A stretch of DNA of 64,000 bases from Myxococcus eversor (GTDB taxonomy: Bacteria > Myxococcota > Myxococcia > Myxococcales > Myxococcaceae): assembly GCF_010894455.1 (NCBI RefSeq), contig NZ_JAAIXY010000008.1:248001-312000 (forward strand), read 5' to 3'. Position numbers and translations under genes: made by a program. Positions 8,256 through 17,513 of the stretch are shown piece by piece (within the stretch, counting starts at the first letter, position 1; the number at the start of each line of letters is the position of its first letter). The notes below the pieces were generated by a model, which saw nothing but the letters and a program-made list of their open reading frames with translations, did not search any database and had not been told where the DNA came from.

Positions 8256-10655
8256 CTACTGCTCCGCGCGGAAACGCACCCCGTCCAGGCTCACCCACAC
8301 AGTCCCAGCGGGAACGCTGTACACCTGCAACGCCCCATCCACGTTGAGCTGCCCAAAGCCCAGGCCGTGGCTCGTGGGAAGCATGAGGACGCGCGGACTG
8401 CTGGGGCGGTAGCCCCCTGGCATGCGGTAGACGGTGACGTAGCCCACCGTCCCGGGGCGCACGGCACCGCGCATGGACACCTCATTGTCGCTGTTCTTGT
8501 AGTAGCCCAGCGGCCACGCAGCGGCATCCCAGGGCGTCCACCCGTTCTCCAAGTCGTTGAGCTGGTCGGTGCGAATGCCAATCCACGGCTCAACGAGACC
8601 GCCCACGCACTCCAGCCGCACCGAGTCGACGTAGACCCAAGGCTCTCCCGTAGTGAGCGGCACGAAGAGACGCACCTGCACGTAGCGAGTCCCTGCCGGC
8701 GCGGCATGGAAGCCGGTGAGGCGCTGCCATCCGCCGGCAGGCAACGCACGGCTGGTGCTCGACGTGAACAGGGCGTTGAAGGCGCCGTCGTACCAGACGA
8801 GTTGGACTGCCAGCACCGTGCCCAGCTGCGTTGTCTTCGCCAGCGCGTCCAGGCCATACCTGTCCCCGGGACGGGCAATCATCGCCTGGGAGTCGAGGCG
8901 CGTCCCGCTCGCCAGCAGCCGCACCGCGCGCTGTCCGGTGAAGGCATCCTCCGTCACCTGGGCATGTCCGGCCCACAGGCCCGCCCCCATGGCCCATGCG
9001 TCCGGCGGCGAGGACTCTACGCTCCACGCCTCGAAGTCCGGATTGGGCGGCGACTCACCGAAGGCCACGCCGGGCAGCAACGTGGCGGGTGTCAGGTAAG
9101 CCGTGGTGACAGGCACCGCCTCCGAGGGCGCCCCGACGTTGCCCCGCACGTCCCGCCCCACCACCCGGCAGAAGTACGTCACGCCCGGCTTCAAGTTGGA
9201 CAACTGGAAGGACGTCGTCCGCGCGCGCGCCTGGAAGGTGTCCACCGAAGGGACGAAGTCCGGCTCCCGCGAGACGTGCAGCTCGTACTCGTCCCACTTG
9301 GGGCCGGAAGGCGCGGGCGTCCACGCCACGGTGAAGCCGTTGACGATGGGCATTGTCTTCAGCTGTTGGGGCGCCGCCGGTCCGGTGAAGGGCGCGCTCG
9401 GGGCGATGCCGGGCCGCGCGTCGCGCTCCAGCCACTCACGGACCGACGTCGAGGGCTGCCCGCGCAGCACCAGCTTCATGCGGGCGGTGCCATCCGTCGC
9501 GCATTCGTGCTCAATCTCCTGCACGGCGAGCCGGTGCGCTGTGTCCAGGCGGACGCCATCCGGCTCCACGCGCACCAGGTCCCCCAGCTCCAGGGCCGGG
9601 TGCGGATCTACCGTCATGCTCACCGTGAGGGGAGAGACGGAGAGGTCCGCCACCGCAGCATCCGCGAGGCGCTGCGCCTCGGCCTCCGTGTTGATGTTGC
9701 TGGAGGCGTCCTCGGCCACCTGCATCCATCGCCGCCCCACCTGGGCCCGCGCCGTGGGGTTGCTCGCCGTCACCTTCTTTCGCTTCGGCACCCCCGACGC
9801 GTCGAGGTCCGCCCTGTCGCTGTAGACCACCTCGACGTCCGTGCGCATGTCCACGAGCTGGCGCGTCACCGAGTCGAGGTCCGCGTACTCGTCCGGGCCA
9901 TAGGCCCACTCCTCGGACGTCTGGAGCCGGTCCGGTGCGTAGAGCGTCAGCGCGTAGGCCCCGGTGCTCGCCCGCCACTTCATGCGGCAGTCCCAGCCGA
10001 TTCGCTGCGCGAGGGTGCGCACCGCTTCGAGGACAGGCTCCACCTTCTGCGCGTACCTCCCGCGTTGGGAGAGCGGGTCCACCGGCACGTAGAGGCCGAA
10101 GCTGGCCATGCCGTTGTCGTTACATATCGCCTGGATGATGGCCTGCACGGGGACGCCCGCGGAGTCGTCTCCATACTCGTGCTCGACCTCGATGACGGTG
10201 TCCTGGAGTAGCCCACCCAAGTCGCGCCCCACCACCTTCAACTCCTCGGGCCCCGTGTCCACCTCATCAATGCGGCCTCGAATGACCTCGAAGTAGTCCT
10301 CTTCCCTCGGCACGCCTCCGGGCGCCGCCAGCCCCAGCTCGATGCGGAAGTAGGCCGCCTCCGCGAGCAACGGCGCGAAGCTGCCTTGGGTGGTGTTAGC
10401 AAGCGACTGCAACACCAGGGGCGAGAGGGACATGCGCCCACCACCGGCCCCATCGCGCGCTAGGGTCACCTCGGCCTCGGCCACGGGCGCGTCCAGCTTC
10501 TCGTTGATGCGCACGCCCAGCACCCAGTCGACGCCGAAGAGGGTTTGCAGGTTGAGCCAGACGCCTTGAGCGTCGCGGACCCAGACGCGCGGATGCGTCG
10601 AGTAGCCCGTGGGGCTGGTGAGGAGAGCCGCCTGGAAGGAAGACAGAGGACGCAT
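8256..10655 (-). CDS. Tail tip / baseplate hub protein with fibronectin type III domain
   Basis: A 799-residue protein. The first ~420 residues read as a tail-hub scaffold (WVLGVRINEKLDAPVAEAEV, HPALELGDLVRVEPDGV). A fibronectin type III domain follows at about 430-535 (GFTVAWTPAPSGPKWDEYEL, TSFQLSNLKPGVTYFCRVVG). The C-terminal ~260 residues are beta-rich and carbohydrate-binding-like (FTGQRAVRLLASGTRLDSQ, WVYVDSVRLECVGGLVEPWI) and end in a receptor-binding-type tip. Its position after the tape measure and a distal-tail protein supports host recognition as its role. The start overlaps nothing; GGAG lies 9 nt upstream. Confidence 0.85.
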   Translation of the reverse strand: MRPLSSFQAALLTSPTGYSTHPRVWVRDAQGVWLNLQTLFGVDWVLGVRINEKLDAPVAEAEVTLARDGAGGGRMSLSPLVLQSLANTTQGSFAPLLAEAAYFRIELGLAAPGGVPREEDYFEVIRGRIDEVDTGPEELKVVGRDLGGLLQDTVIEVEHEYGDDSAGVPVQAIIQAICNDNGMASFGLYVPVDPLSQRGRYAQKVEPVLEAVRTLAQRIGWDCRMKWRASTGAYALTLYAPDRLQTSEEWAYGPDEYADLDSVTRQLVDMRTDVEVVYSDRADLDASGVPKRKKVTASNPTARAQVGRRWMQVAEDASSNINTEAEAQRLADAAVADLSVSPLTVSMTVDPHPALELGDLVRVEPDGVRLDTAHRLAVQEIEHECATDGTARMKLVLRGQPSTSVREWLERDARPGIAPSAPFTGPAAPQQLKTMPIVNGFTVAWTPAPSGPKWDEYELHVSREPDFVPSVDTFQARARTTSFQLSNLKPGVTYFCRVVGRDVRGNVGAPSEAVPVTTAYLTPATLLPGVAFGESPPNPDFEAWSVESSPPDAWAMGAGLWAGHAQVTEDAFTGQRAVRLLASGTRLDSQAMIARPGDRYGLDALAKTTQLGTVLAVQLVWYDGAFNALFTSSTSRALPAGGWQRLTGFHAAPAGTRYVQVRLFVPLTTGEPWVYVDSVRLECVGGLVEPWIGIRTDQLNDLENGWTPWDAAAWPLGYYKNSDNEVSMRGAVRPGTVGYVTVYRMPGGYRPSSPRVLMLPTSHGLGFGQLNVDGALQVYSVPAGTVWVSLDGVRFRAEQ

Positions 10656-10658
10656 GCG

Positions 10659-11495
10659 TCAGCGCTCCTGCAACTCGTAGTCGAACTCCTGGCCCAGCAC
10701 GCGAGCACCGCCCTGCCACCACTCCACGGCGCGCCCCTGGCCCACCTTGCCCAGCACCACGCGTGGCTCGTACAGCGCCGAGCCCGAGGCCACGTGGTAC
10801 GGGTACGGCGCGCCGAAGGGCTGGCCAGCCGCGTACCAGGGCGCTACCCACGAGGAAGGCGCCACCCACGGAAGGATGACGAGGTCATCCACCAGCAACG
10901 CCGCGTTGGTGGGGTTGACGATGCCGCCACCAAAACCGCCAAGGATTCGCAGCGTCACATCTCCCCCAGCCAGGGCTCCAGCCCCGTCCACGACGAGCGC
11001 GCCGCTATTGGGCGTGGTGGAGTCGACGAGCCCTCCACTGGAGATGAAGTGCCCGGAGCGGTGGATGAAGTGCGTCCACGTCGCTTGTCCCTCCAGCTTC
11101 CACCAATAGGCCACCGTCCACTTCGCGCCCACGCCCGTCAGGAACGTCACGCTGGAGTTGGCGGCCATGCGCAGGCACGCGCCATAGCGCCCTCCCGCGA
11201 CACCGGCCGTCGCCGTGCCCGTGGTAGCGCTCGGCAGAAGGAACGAGTTGCTCCGCATGCCCGAGTCGAAGTTCCACACGTGGCCCTCCCCTTTGACGAG
11301 GCCCCGGTATGCGCGGGCATCCTCCTGTGAGAGAGGCCCGGTGTTGCCCGCGTACGAGAGGACTTCCCGCCGCTCGCTGGTGCGCAACCACCCGGAGAAG
11401 GCGCGACGGTGTTCCCCCAGCAAGGTGGGTGTGTACGTAAGGCCCCTCTCGGTGAGCACCGGCAAGGGGATTCCAGAAAGGGCGAGCGCGGGCAT
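10659..11495 (-). CDS. Distal tail protein
   Basis: A 278-residue protein lying between the tape measure and the tail-tip gene, with gaps of 11 and 3 bp. It begins RGLTYTPTLLGEHRRAFSGW and contains a jelly-roll-like segment (KWTVAYWWKLEGQATWTHFI, LLVDDLVILPWVAP) resembling a LamG/concanavalin fold. It ends with QEFDYELQER. Distal tail proteins join the tail tube to the tip. The family assignment rests on position and fold impression only. Confidence 0.65.
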   Translation of the reverse strand: MPALALSGIPLPVLTERGLTYTPTLLGEHRRAFSGWLRTSERREVLSYAGNTGPLSQEDARAYRGLVKGEGHVWNFDSGMRSNSFLLPSATTGTATAGVAGGRYGACLRMAANSSVTFLTGVGAKWTVAYWWKLEGQATWTHFIHRSGHFISSGGLVDSTTPNSGALVVDGAGALAGGDVTLRILGGFGGGIVNPTNAALLVDDLVILPWVAPSSWVAPWYAAGQPFGAPYPYHVASGSALYEPRVVLGKVGQGRAVEWWQGGARVLGQEFDYELQER

Positions 11496-11506
11496 GGTGG
11501 AAGTCC

Positions 11507-14113
11507 TCAGACGGGAGAGAAGCGGGACGTCAGACGGATGCGGCTGCCGCTGGTGCGCACGCCCGCGCGCTGCTGGCGCAGGTCCTCATCGCGGCGCGTC
11601 TGTTCCATAGCGGCGTCAATGTCGTAGCCGACGATGTTGTAGGTGATGGGCGCGGACTGGGATGTCGCTCCTGCGCCAAGGCCGAACAGCCGCCGCATCC
11701 GCTCGTAGTGCTCCAGTACGACGGGCAGGACTTGCGGCGCGGCACCTCCCTGAATGGGTGTCGCCGGATGCTCGCCGTCCCCGGGTTCTTCCTCGGGCAC
11801 GGGAGACGTGGGCGACGTCGGGGTGGGCGGACGCGTCGGCCCCTCCTGGGCATCCTCCGACTCGAAGGTGCGAAGCGCGCGCCGCCAAGCCGACGGCACG
11901 TTGGTCAACGCCTCGGTGGCACGCGACACCGCTTGCGTGTGCTCGCGCACCCGAGCCGTCTCCTCGGCCCGTGCCATGGCCGACTCCCACGTCGTCCCCT
12001 CCAGGGCGTCCTGTGAGGCACGCATGGCGTCTGTGTCCACCTTCAACCCGTCGAGGCTGCGAGCGAAGCGCGCCAGTCCGTCAAAGCCCGTCCAGGAAAT
12101 GATGCTGCTCAACGCGTGGATGACTTTCTGGACCGCACTGACGATGAGGTTCCACACCCAGCCAATCGCCCGCGCCACGGCCAGAATCACGGTCGCCACG
12201 AACTTGAGCACGGAGAAGAGGGCCTTCAGCACGGGCCCCACCAGTTGGCCCAGCGGGTCCATCAGCATGATGAAGAACTTGCCCATCTGCTCGAAGAGCG
12301 GCGCGAGGCCCTCCAGCAGTTGCCCGACGACGACGAGCAGTGGCGCAAGAGGCCGAATCGCGTTCCCCAGCATCTCGAAGACTGGCGTCAACGCGGAGAA
12401 GAAGCCGTCGACGACGAGGGAGATGGCGCCCAGAAGCGGCTGGAGCGGCTCCAGGAGCGTCCCCAGCGCATCGGCCACCCGCTGGATGATTCCGTTGGTG
12501 GCTTCGATGACGCCCTTGAAGCCCTCGGACTGCATGAGCAGCTCCGACACCACGGCGATGATGGCGCCATACACGCCACCCGCCTGGAGTCCTTGCAGGC
12601 CCGCGTTGATGAGGTCCCCCAGGGCGCCCAGTCCGCCAATGAGGCGATTCATGAGGCCCTCGCGGGCGCTCTGCATGGCGGCCTCGGCCGCGGCGGCCAG
12701 GGACTCGGCCTCGCGGCGCACCTCGCGGAAGGCGGCGGCCCCAGCGGCCTCCTCGGCGCGGATGCTTGCGATGAACTCGCGGTGCGACTCCTCGGCGGCC
12801 TGTTCCTGGAGCTTCCCCAGCTCGCGCGCCCTCGCGGCTTCTTCCTTGGCCGATGCAGCCAGGGCCGCCTTGTCCGTGGGCTGGCGGATGCGGGCCTTGC
12901 CGGTGGAGGCCGTTACGCCCGTCAGCTGCGCGACGAGGTCCTGAATCGCCTTGGTGAAGTGCTCCAGGTTGAGCGCGCGGGCGAGGTCTGTTCCCAGGCG
13001 CCTGGTCCCGGCCGCGCTGGAGGCCAACCCAAAGGCAGCACCTTCGGCCAACGTGCGGCCAGCACCCGCCACCGCCGCGCCCACCGCTTCCGCCGTCTCC
13101 TTCGCCCCCGTCCAAAGCAGCTGGGCTCCCTGCCCCAGCGACTCGAGGAGCTGTTGGCCCGTGAGGGTGGAGACAGCTGCGAAGGTGTCCGCCAGTTGGG
13201 AGAAGCCCGCCGCCCTCGCCACCGGCTCCAGCAAGCGCGAGACGCCGCGCACCAAGGCCGCCACTCGCTCCAACATGGATGCGGCGACACGCCCGAGGAA
13301 GTCCCCGAGGGCCGCGAAGGCACGGGCGAAGGCGTCCGCAATCCGCGCGGCCAGCGGCCCCAGCTTCTCGCCCAGGCCCCGGAAGAACTCCGCGAGGCCC
13401 GTGCTGGAGTCCTCCCAGGCCGCGTAGACGGCGCCCGCGAGCAGCACAATGCCGGCCATGGCAGCGGCAGCGGCGGCGAGCGGCACCAGCAGCGTCCCGA
13501 AGGACAGGGCCAGCCGCGAGAGGCTGCTCTTCACCGAGGGCGCGGTGGCCACCATGCCGCCCATGGACTGCGTCACCTTGTCCATGCTGCCCGCGAGCGA
13601 GGCCAGCGCCGTGGACTTGCTCAACGAGTTGAAGGCCGACAGCAACAGGCCCGTCCCGGCGGCCAGTGCCTCGACGACACCCGCCACCTTCCCGATGGCC
13701 CCCAAGGCAAGGCCCGCTCCCGCCACCCAGACGGCCATGTGCAGGGCGCTCGCCATCACTTCGGGCGAGAGGGACTGGAAGCTGGCCACTACCTTCTCCA
13801 GCCCGTCCGCCACCTGCTTCACCACCGGCATCAGCGCGTCGCCAAGGTCGGCGGCGAGCGTGTAGAGCAGCGAGGTAATCCGCTCCACCTCCTGGGACAT
13901 GGCCGCATTGGACTGGGACGCGGCGACCACCGCGCCCGCGAGTCCCGCCGCTACCACCGCGCCAATGTCCCCGAGGTCCCCCGCCTTCTCTTTCACTTCC
14001 TTGGCGGCCTTCTCCACGCCCCTCACAAGCTTGGCGAGGTTGGCCATGGCCTCGCCAATGGAGGCCGTCACCGCCACGTAGAGGTCGCCCACCTTCAGCC
14101 CGCCGCCAGACAT
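11507..14113 (-). CDS. Tape measure protein
   Basis: An 868-residue protein, the longest of the late operon, beginning only 3 bp after the frameshifted chaperone stop. It is Ala/Gly/Leu-rich with long helical stretches (MANLAKLVRGVEKAAKEVKE near the start), several hydrophobic segments in the middle (LLVPLAAAAAAMAGIVLLAG; VILAVARAIGWVWNLIV), and a Pro/Glu-rich tail. At about 0.15 nm per residue it predicts a tail near 130 nm. It acts as the scaffold and ruler of the siphovirus tail and probably as an injected membrane-active protein. Confidence 0.92.
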   Translation of the reverse strand: MSGGGLKVGDLYVAVTASIGEAMANLAKLVRGVEKAAKEVKEKAGDLGDIGAVVAAGLAGAVVAASQSNAAMSQEVERITSLLYTLAADLGDALMPVVKQVADGLEKVVASFQSLSPEVMASALHMAVWVAGAGLALGAIGKVAGVVEALAAGTGLLLSAFNSLSKSTALASLAGSMDKVTQSMGGMVATAPSVKSSLSRLALSFGTLLVPLAAAAAAMAGIVLLAGAVYAAWEDSSTGLAEFFRGLGEKLGPLAARIADAFARAFAALGDFLGRVAASMLERVAALVRGVSRLLEPVARAAGFSQLADTFAAVSTLTGQQLLESLGQGAQLLWTGAKETAEAVGAAVAGAGRTLAEGAAFGLASSAAGTRRLGTDLARALNLEHFTKAIQDLVAQLTGVTASTGKARIRQPTDKAALAASAKEEAARARELGKLQEQAAEESHREFIASIRAEEAAGAAAFREVRREAESLAAAAEAAMQSAREGLMNRLIGGLGALGDLINAGLQGLQAGGVYGAIIAVVSELLMQSEGFKGVIEATNGIIQRVADALGTLLEPLQPLLGAISLVVDGFFSALTPVFEMLGNAIRPLAPLLVVVGQLLEGLAPLFEQMGKFFIMLMDPLGQLVGPVLKALFSVLKFVATVILAVARAIGWVWNLIVSAVQKVIHALSSIISWTGFDGLARFARSLDGLKVDTDAMRASQDALEGTTWESAMARAEETARVREHTQAVSRATEALTNVPSAWRRALRTFESEDAQEGPTRPPTPTSPTSPVPEEEPGDGEHPATPIQGGAAPQVLPVVLEHYERMRRLFGLGAGATSQSAPITYNIVGYDIDAAMEQTRRDEDLRQQRAGVRTSGSRIRLTSRFSPV

Positions 14114-14116
14114 GCC

Positions 14117-14697
14117 TCACCTCTTCGGACGCTTCCTGAAAACCGTTGTCACCTCGTGGCCGCCGCTCCCGGCCCCAGTCTGGGGACGTCCCGCGCGCAG
14201 CTCGTCGGCCTCCAAGTCGCAGTAGGCGAGCAGGTGGACGACGTCGTCCCAGGCCCACCCACGCACCTCGTCTGGAGACTGGCCCGTCAGCTTCACCACC
14301 CCATGCAGGGCCTTCAGCTCGGGGTGGTCTCGGAGTTTCCCTTCGCGCTCTCCAGCGTCGGGCCCGCGAAGGCCGAGGCCAACTCGCCTTGCACCTCTTC
14401 CAGCCAGGGCTCGTTCTTCACCGCCGCCACTTCCGCCTCGGTGAAGACGCGCGTCGCGGTGCCCGGGAAGTACAGGCAGCAGACGGCAATGCGAGCCATC
14501 ATCATCATCCCCGCCGCCTCGTCCACGGGATGGCGGTTGTCGCCCATCTCCTTGGCCGCGCGCGACGCGGACAGCACGTCCATCTTCTCGCCCAACGTGG
14601 GGCGGCAAATGTCGTAGTCGGCGCCGTCAAGAGCGACGCGCCTGTGGAGGGTGCGGCGAGTGCCCAGGGGCTTGCGGTGCATGGCGGGTGCGGACAT
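14117..14697 (-). CDS. Tail assembly chaperone long form made by -1 frameshift (GT-like)
   Basis: Ribosomes that slip back one base at 14335-14341 continue in the -1 frame for 72 codons to the stop at 14117, giving a protein of about 193 residues. The extension (LRDHPELKALHGVVKLTGQS, DDVVHLLAYCDLEADEL) reads as a real domain and has no start of its own. In lambda the G and GT proteins made this way coat the tape measure during tail assembly. Here too, the extension ends directly before the tape measure gene. Confidence 0.85.
14314..14697 (-). CDS. Tail assembly chaperone short form (G-like)
   Basis: A 127-residue protein from the ATG at 14697, which has GAGGAG 7 nt upstream; an earlier in-frame start is not needed. 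It begins MSAPAMHRKPLGTRRTLHRR, contains a helical middle (AARIAVCCLY-like segment after AAGMMMM), and ends TLESAKGNSETTPS. It lies between the tail tube and tape measure genes, the standard place for the phage tail chaperone. The final eight codons follow the slippery site. Confidence 0.85.
   Translation of the reverse strand: MSAPAMHRKPLGTRRTLHRRVALDGADYDICRPTLGEKMDVLSASRAAKEMGDNRHPVDEAAGMMMMARIAVCCLYFPGTATRVFTEAEVAAVKNEPWLEEVQGELASAFAGPTLESAKGNSETTPS
14335..14341 (-). other. -1 programmed frameshift heptamer GGGAAAC
   Basis: On the minus strand the zero-frame codons are AAG GGA AAC, so the heptamer is in the X XXY YYZ register (G GGA AAC). The lambda G/GT site is GGGAAAG. The -1 frame stays open to 14117. 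Confidence 0.88.
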
Positions 14698-14731
14698 GGG
14701 TGTCTCCTCGAAGGTGAAAGGCAATGGCCAG

Positions 14732-15157
14732 CTACACGGCAACAGGAGCGCCCTGGCCGTTGAGAGTGACTGAGAAGGTGACGACGTCCGTGGAGCTGCG
14801 CCCTTCCTCGTAGGACGTCACCGTCACCGGGTAGCGGTAGCCCTGGCTGCCCACGGGGGCTGCTTCGTCCTCGATGATGGTGAAGAACACCGTGGCGTCG
14901 GACTCGAAGGCGTCAAGGAGCACCTTCTGAGGCGCGCTGCCCTTGAGGATGTGGCCTGCCAGGGGGATGGTGAAGGACTTGAGGGTGCCCTTGCTGCGCT
15001 TGTAGCCGTCATTGCCGAAGTAGTTGGTGTCGACGGTGTCCTTGGCGCGATTGACGGGGGCCTCCGTGACGCCGTCCAGTGCGTCAACCTCGGTGGGAGC
15101 TGTCTCCGTGGCGCGGATGTAGAGCTTGTCGAAGAATGCCTCTCGGGGCTGGGCCAT
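14732..15157 (-). CDS. Major tail tube protein
   Basis: A 141-residue protein from the ATG at 15157 (GGAG upstream). It is beta-rich, with GTLKSFTIPLAGHILKGSAP, VFFTIIEDEAAPVG and a C-terminal VVTFSVTLNGQGAPVAV strand typical of tail tube subunits. It lies between the HK97 gp10-like completion protein and the tail chaperone, as in other lambda-like tails. The longer upstream reading of this frame only shadows the neighbouring gene. Confidence 0.82.
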   Translation of the reverse strand: MAQPREAFFDKLYIRATETAPTEVDALDGVTEAPVNRAKDTVDTNYFGNDGYKRSKGTLKSFTIPLAGHILKGSAPQKVLLDAFESDATVFFTIIEDEAAPVGSQGYRYPVTVTSYEEGRSSTDVVTFSVTLNGQGAPVAV

Positions 15158-15168
15158 GGGTGTCTCCT

Positions 15169-15582
15169 TCAGTGCGCGGGAAAGCGGCGAGCGAGGAAGT
15201 CCTGGAGGACGGCGGCGACGCGGCGGCGCGCGCTTCCTCGGGCTTTGCGGAAGGACTTGCGGAGGAAGTGGGACGGCGGGTTGAAGATGGGCGCGCCCCA
15301 GTGCCAACCCTCGTGAATGGGGCCGGCGGACGGGTGCGTGTAGCCCGCTGTCCACGTGGTGGAGAGGGGCGGTCCGAGGTTGTAACGAGGACCGTCCAGG
15401 AAGGCCGTGTCGCGCAGATGGCCGTCCGAGGCGTCCTTGCCCACCGGCACCAGGAACAGGGAGTAGTCGAGGGCAAGCCGCGCGATGTCCCGGCACGGAA
15501 CATCCAGCGCGCGCAGCATATCGGCGGGGGAGCGGCGCAGGCGCTCCAACTTCACAACGTCAATTTTGACTCGGACAGGCAT
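15169..15582 (-). CDS. HK97 gp10-like head-tail completion protein
   Basis: A 137-residue protein with DIARLALDYSLFLVPVGKDASDGHLRDT-type sequence (the central ALDYSLFLVPVGKDASDG block is characteristic), then HEGWHWGAPIFNPPSHFL and a basic C-terminus. Members of this family close the head-tail junction. It begins 14 nt after the core of a start-associated repeat. It was presumably adjacent to the tail terminator before the antisense AlbA_2 cassette was inserted. Confidence 0.8.
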   Translation of the reverse strand: MPVRVKIDVVKLERLRRSPADMLRALDVPCRDIARLALDYSLFLVPVGKDASDGHLRDTAFLDGPRYNLGPPLSTTWTAGYTHPSAGPIHEGWHWGAPIFNPPSHFLRKSFRKARGSARRRVAAVLQDFLARRFPAH

Positions 15583-15591
15583 CCCACTACT

Positions 15592-15618
15592 TCTTTATGG
15601 GGACGCTTTCCGAGGATG
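15592..15618 (-). repeat. Start-associated repeat, copy 2
   Basis: The minus-strand core GGAAAGCGTCCCCATAAA lies 14 nt before the start of the gp10-like gene. On its other side lies the divergent AlbA_2 cassette. Confidence 0.85.
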
Positions 15619-15721
15619 GTCACAGCGTAGTCGGGGACTTGCCGAGTTCAACCGCAGCCCTCCATCACCTTCCCTGGCCATGAGGATTTCGCTACTTTCG
15701 CGCACATCACAAGGAGGCTCT

Positions 15722-17053
15722 GTGCCATTGCTGCGCCTACAACGAGTTGAGGCGGTACTTGGATCGACACTTGAGAACATCTCCATCGAAGGGCTTGAAC
15801 AGACCCTCGCATCGACCCAAGTCGCAGAGGATTTAGATCTAGACTTCAAGGCTGAGATCTACGGCAACCGAGACGACGACAAGCGCGAACTCGCCAAAGA
15901 CGTCTCAGCGATGGCAAACACGCAAGGCGGCATCATCATTCTCGGCGTCGAGGAACGCAACGGAATCGCCACAACAATAAGCCACATCGCCCATAGCGAA
16001 CCCGAAATACTCAGAATGAGGCAGATTTTAGCCTCACTGATCGCACCATTCATACAAAACGTCGAAATCAAATTCCAAGGGCGTACCACCGAGCCATCGC
16101 GAGGAGTGTATATCATCACGGTTCCTAAGAGCGAATGGGCGCCCCATGCGGTCCGCGTTGGCGAGAGCCTCCGTTATTACCAGCGAGATGGCGCCAAAAG
16201 TCGAATCCTGTCCGAAAATGAAATCGCAGAACAATACCGAAACAGATTCGCAGCCGCAGAATCGCAGATCGACAAGCTCAACAATGTTCTCCGTGAAGGA
16301 GACTACATCCCAACAAGAGGTAGCGACGGGCTCTTTCTGGTACTTGCTCTTGTCCCGAATACATCTGGCTCAATGAAGATTGCCCACGAAACCGAGAACA
16401 GCCTTCTCTCGTGGGCTAACGCCCTCCGTGTTCGAACCATGCGACACGCTGAAAGCGGTGTCTTACCCTGGAGACAATCCACTACTGGGTTTCGACGAGT
16501 AACACTAACTGACGCAGACCAAGAAACCGGCCTCGCAGACTTCAGAAAAGCAGAACTACACTCTGACGGCTCGGGCTACTGCGCAGAGATGGTCTCATGG
16601 TTCAACAACGATCAACGATTCTGGGATGCAATTGACGAAAGAGTTGCGACGTCTCTGCACGACCAGCTCGTATTCCTATCAGAGCACGCAACAAATCATT
16701 GCGGCACCATCGGCGATGGAATCCTGATTGTCACGTTCGCGACGCGTGGAGCGAGGAATGGAGTTCGGATCTTCCGTCGTGGAGAATCCGGAGCCGAGCA
16801 ACCCCGACGCATTGTCCGAGATTTCATTCCGAGCCGGCATACGATCAACATCGAGGCATCGGCACAGTTGGGAGGCGAGCGCCTCTCGATTGCATCGCGA
16901 GCAATGGCCGACATGCTTCAGCAAATAGGAATCCCGGGGTTCATGGGATTTTCGCAAAGCGGAAAACTCATGACTGACTACTTCGACACCTCCCAAAGAA
17001 ACGCCATTCTGCGATGGGCCAGCTCAAATGGGATTGAGACTTCCACTCCATAA
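15722..17053 (+). CDS. AlbA_2 (Schlafen-like) domain protein, antisense cargo
   Basis: A 443-residue protein from the GTG at 15722, chosen because AAGGAGG lies 4 nt upstream; an ATG at 15680 has no such site. The AlbA_2/divergent AAA_4 domain occupies about 36-165: DLDFKAEIYG, MANTQGGIIILGVEE, and HAVRVGESLRYYQRDG. The C-terminal ~270 residues are unassigned. AlbA_2 domains bind nucleic acid and occur in regulators and defence proteins. The gene is A/T-richer than its surroundings, opposes the late operon, and splits the head-tail joining genes, so it was probably acquired as cargo. Defence is a hypothesis only. Confidence 0.82.
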   Translation: MPLLRLQRVEAVLGSTLENISIEGLEQTLASTQVAEDLDLDFKAEIYGNRDDDKRELAKDVSAMANTQGGIIILGVEERNGIATTISHIAHSEPEILRMRQILASLIAPFIQNVEIKFQGRTTEPSRGVYIITVPKSEWAPHAVRVGESLRYYQRDGAKSRILSENEIAEQYRNRFAAAESQIDKLNNVLREGDYIPTRGSDGLFLVLALVPNTSGSMKIAHETENSLLSWANALRVRTMRHAESGVLPWRQSTTGFRRVTLTDADQETGLADFRKAELHSDGSGYCAEMVSWFNNDQRFWDAIDERVATSLHDQLVFLSEHATNHCGTIGDGILIVTFATRGARNGVRIFRRGESGAEQPRRIVRDFIPSRHTINIEASAQLGGERLSIASRAMADMLQQIGIPGFMGFSQSGKLMTDYFDTSQRNAILRWASSNGIETSTP

Positions 17054-17087
17054 TCATCGACCCGCACCGACATTCGCTCTGGTGATA

Positions 17088-17513
17088 CTAACTCCTATAC
17101 CCGACAACAAGAGAAAGAGACCAACGGTGCCTATCAGCACCGTCCGTCCCTAGATAGGTTGGTGCACTTTCCTCAGCACGAACGCTGGCATTCGAGATGC
17201 CGAGGGACTGGTGCAGGGCCTCAAACACAGCAAACGCGAGCTGCTGTCCTTCTCGGAAGGTCTCGCGCGCCGAACGGATGCGCACCTGACAGCCAGGGGA
17301 CAGGTACGCCGCACGTCCCAGCCCCAGGTACGGCAGTGGCCCAGCGCCGCCCGTCACCACCAACGCCACGGCCCTATCCGGTACACCGCCATCCGCCTCG
17401 GGCATGGGGGCAGTGAAGAGGTTGGCCCCAGGAGAGGGAGGCCGCGCCAATCCGAGGCCCGCCGCCTCCAGCACCGCCGCCAGCTCCGCAGCAAGGTCGC
17501 GACTCACAGCCAC
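17088..17513 (-). CDS. Tail terminator / minor capsid protein
   Basis: A 141-residue protein that starts 10 bp inside the preceding gene. It reads like a tail terminator (RDLAAELAAVLEAAGLGLAR at the N-terminus, LPYLGLGRAAYLSPGCQVRI, and a final RWSLSLVVGYRS). The position after the head-tail joining protein fits. Its 3' end lies 34 bp from the stop of the convergent AlbA_2 cassette. Confidence 0.65.
   Translation of the reverse strand: MAVSRDLAAELAAVLEAAGLGLARPPSPGANLFTAPMPEADGGVPDRAVALVVTGGAGPLPYLGLGRAAYLSPGCQVRIRSARETFREGQQLAFAVFEALHQSLGISNASVRAEESAPTYLGTDGADRHRWSLSLVVGYRS

Noticed and set aside
8019..10211. 730-codon open frame on the plus strand
   Set aside because: Antisense to the tail-tip gene, with low-complexity Arg/His composition.
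12116..14617. 833-codon open frame on the plus strand
   Set aside because: It is antisense to the tape measure and chaperone genes, is rich in Arg/His/Gln, has no domain signature, and arises from high third-position GC.
15485..15721. Longer N-terminus for the AlbA_2 protein
   Set aside because: The upstream part overlaps the gp10-like gene and the repeat; AAGGAGG fixes the GTG at 15722.
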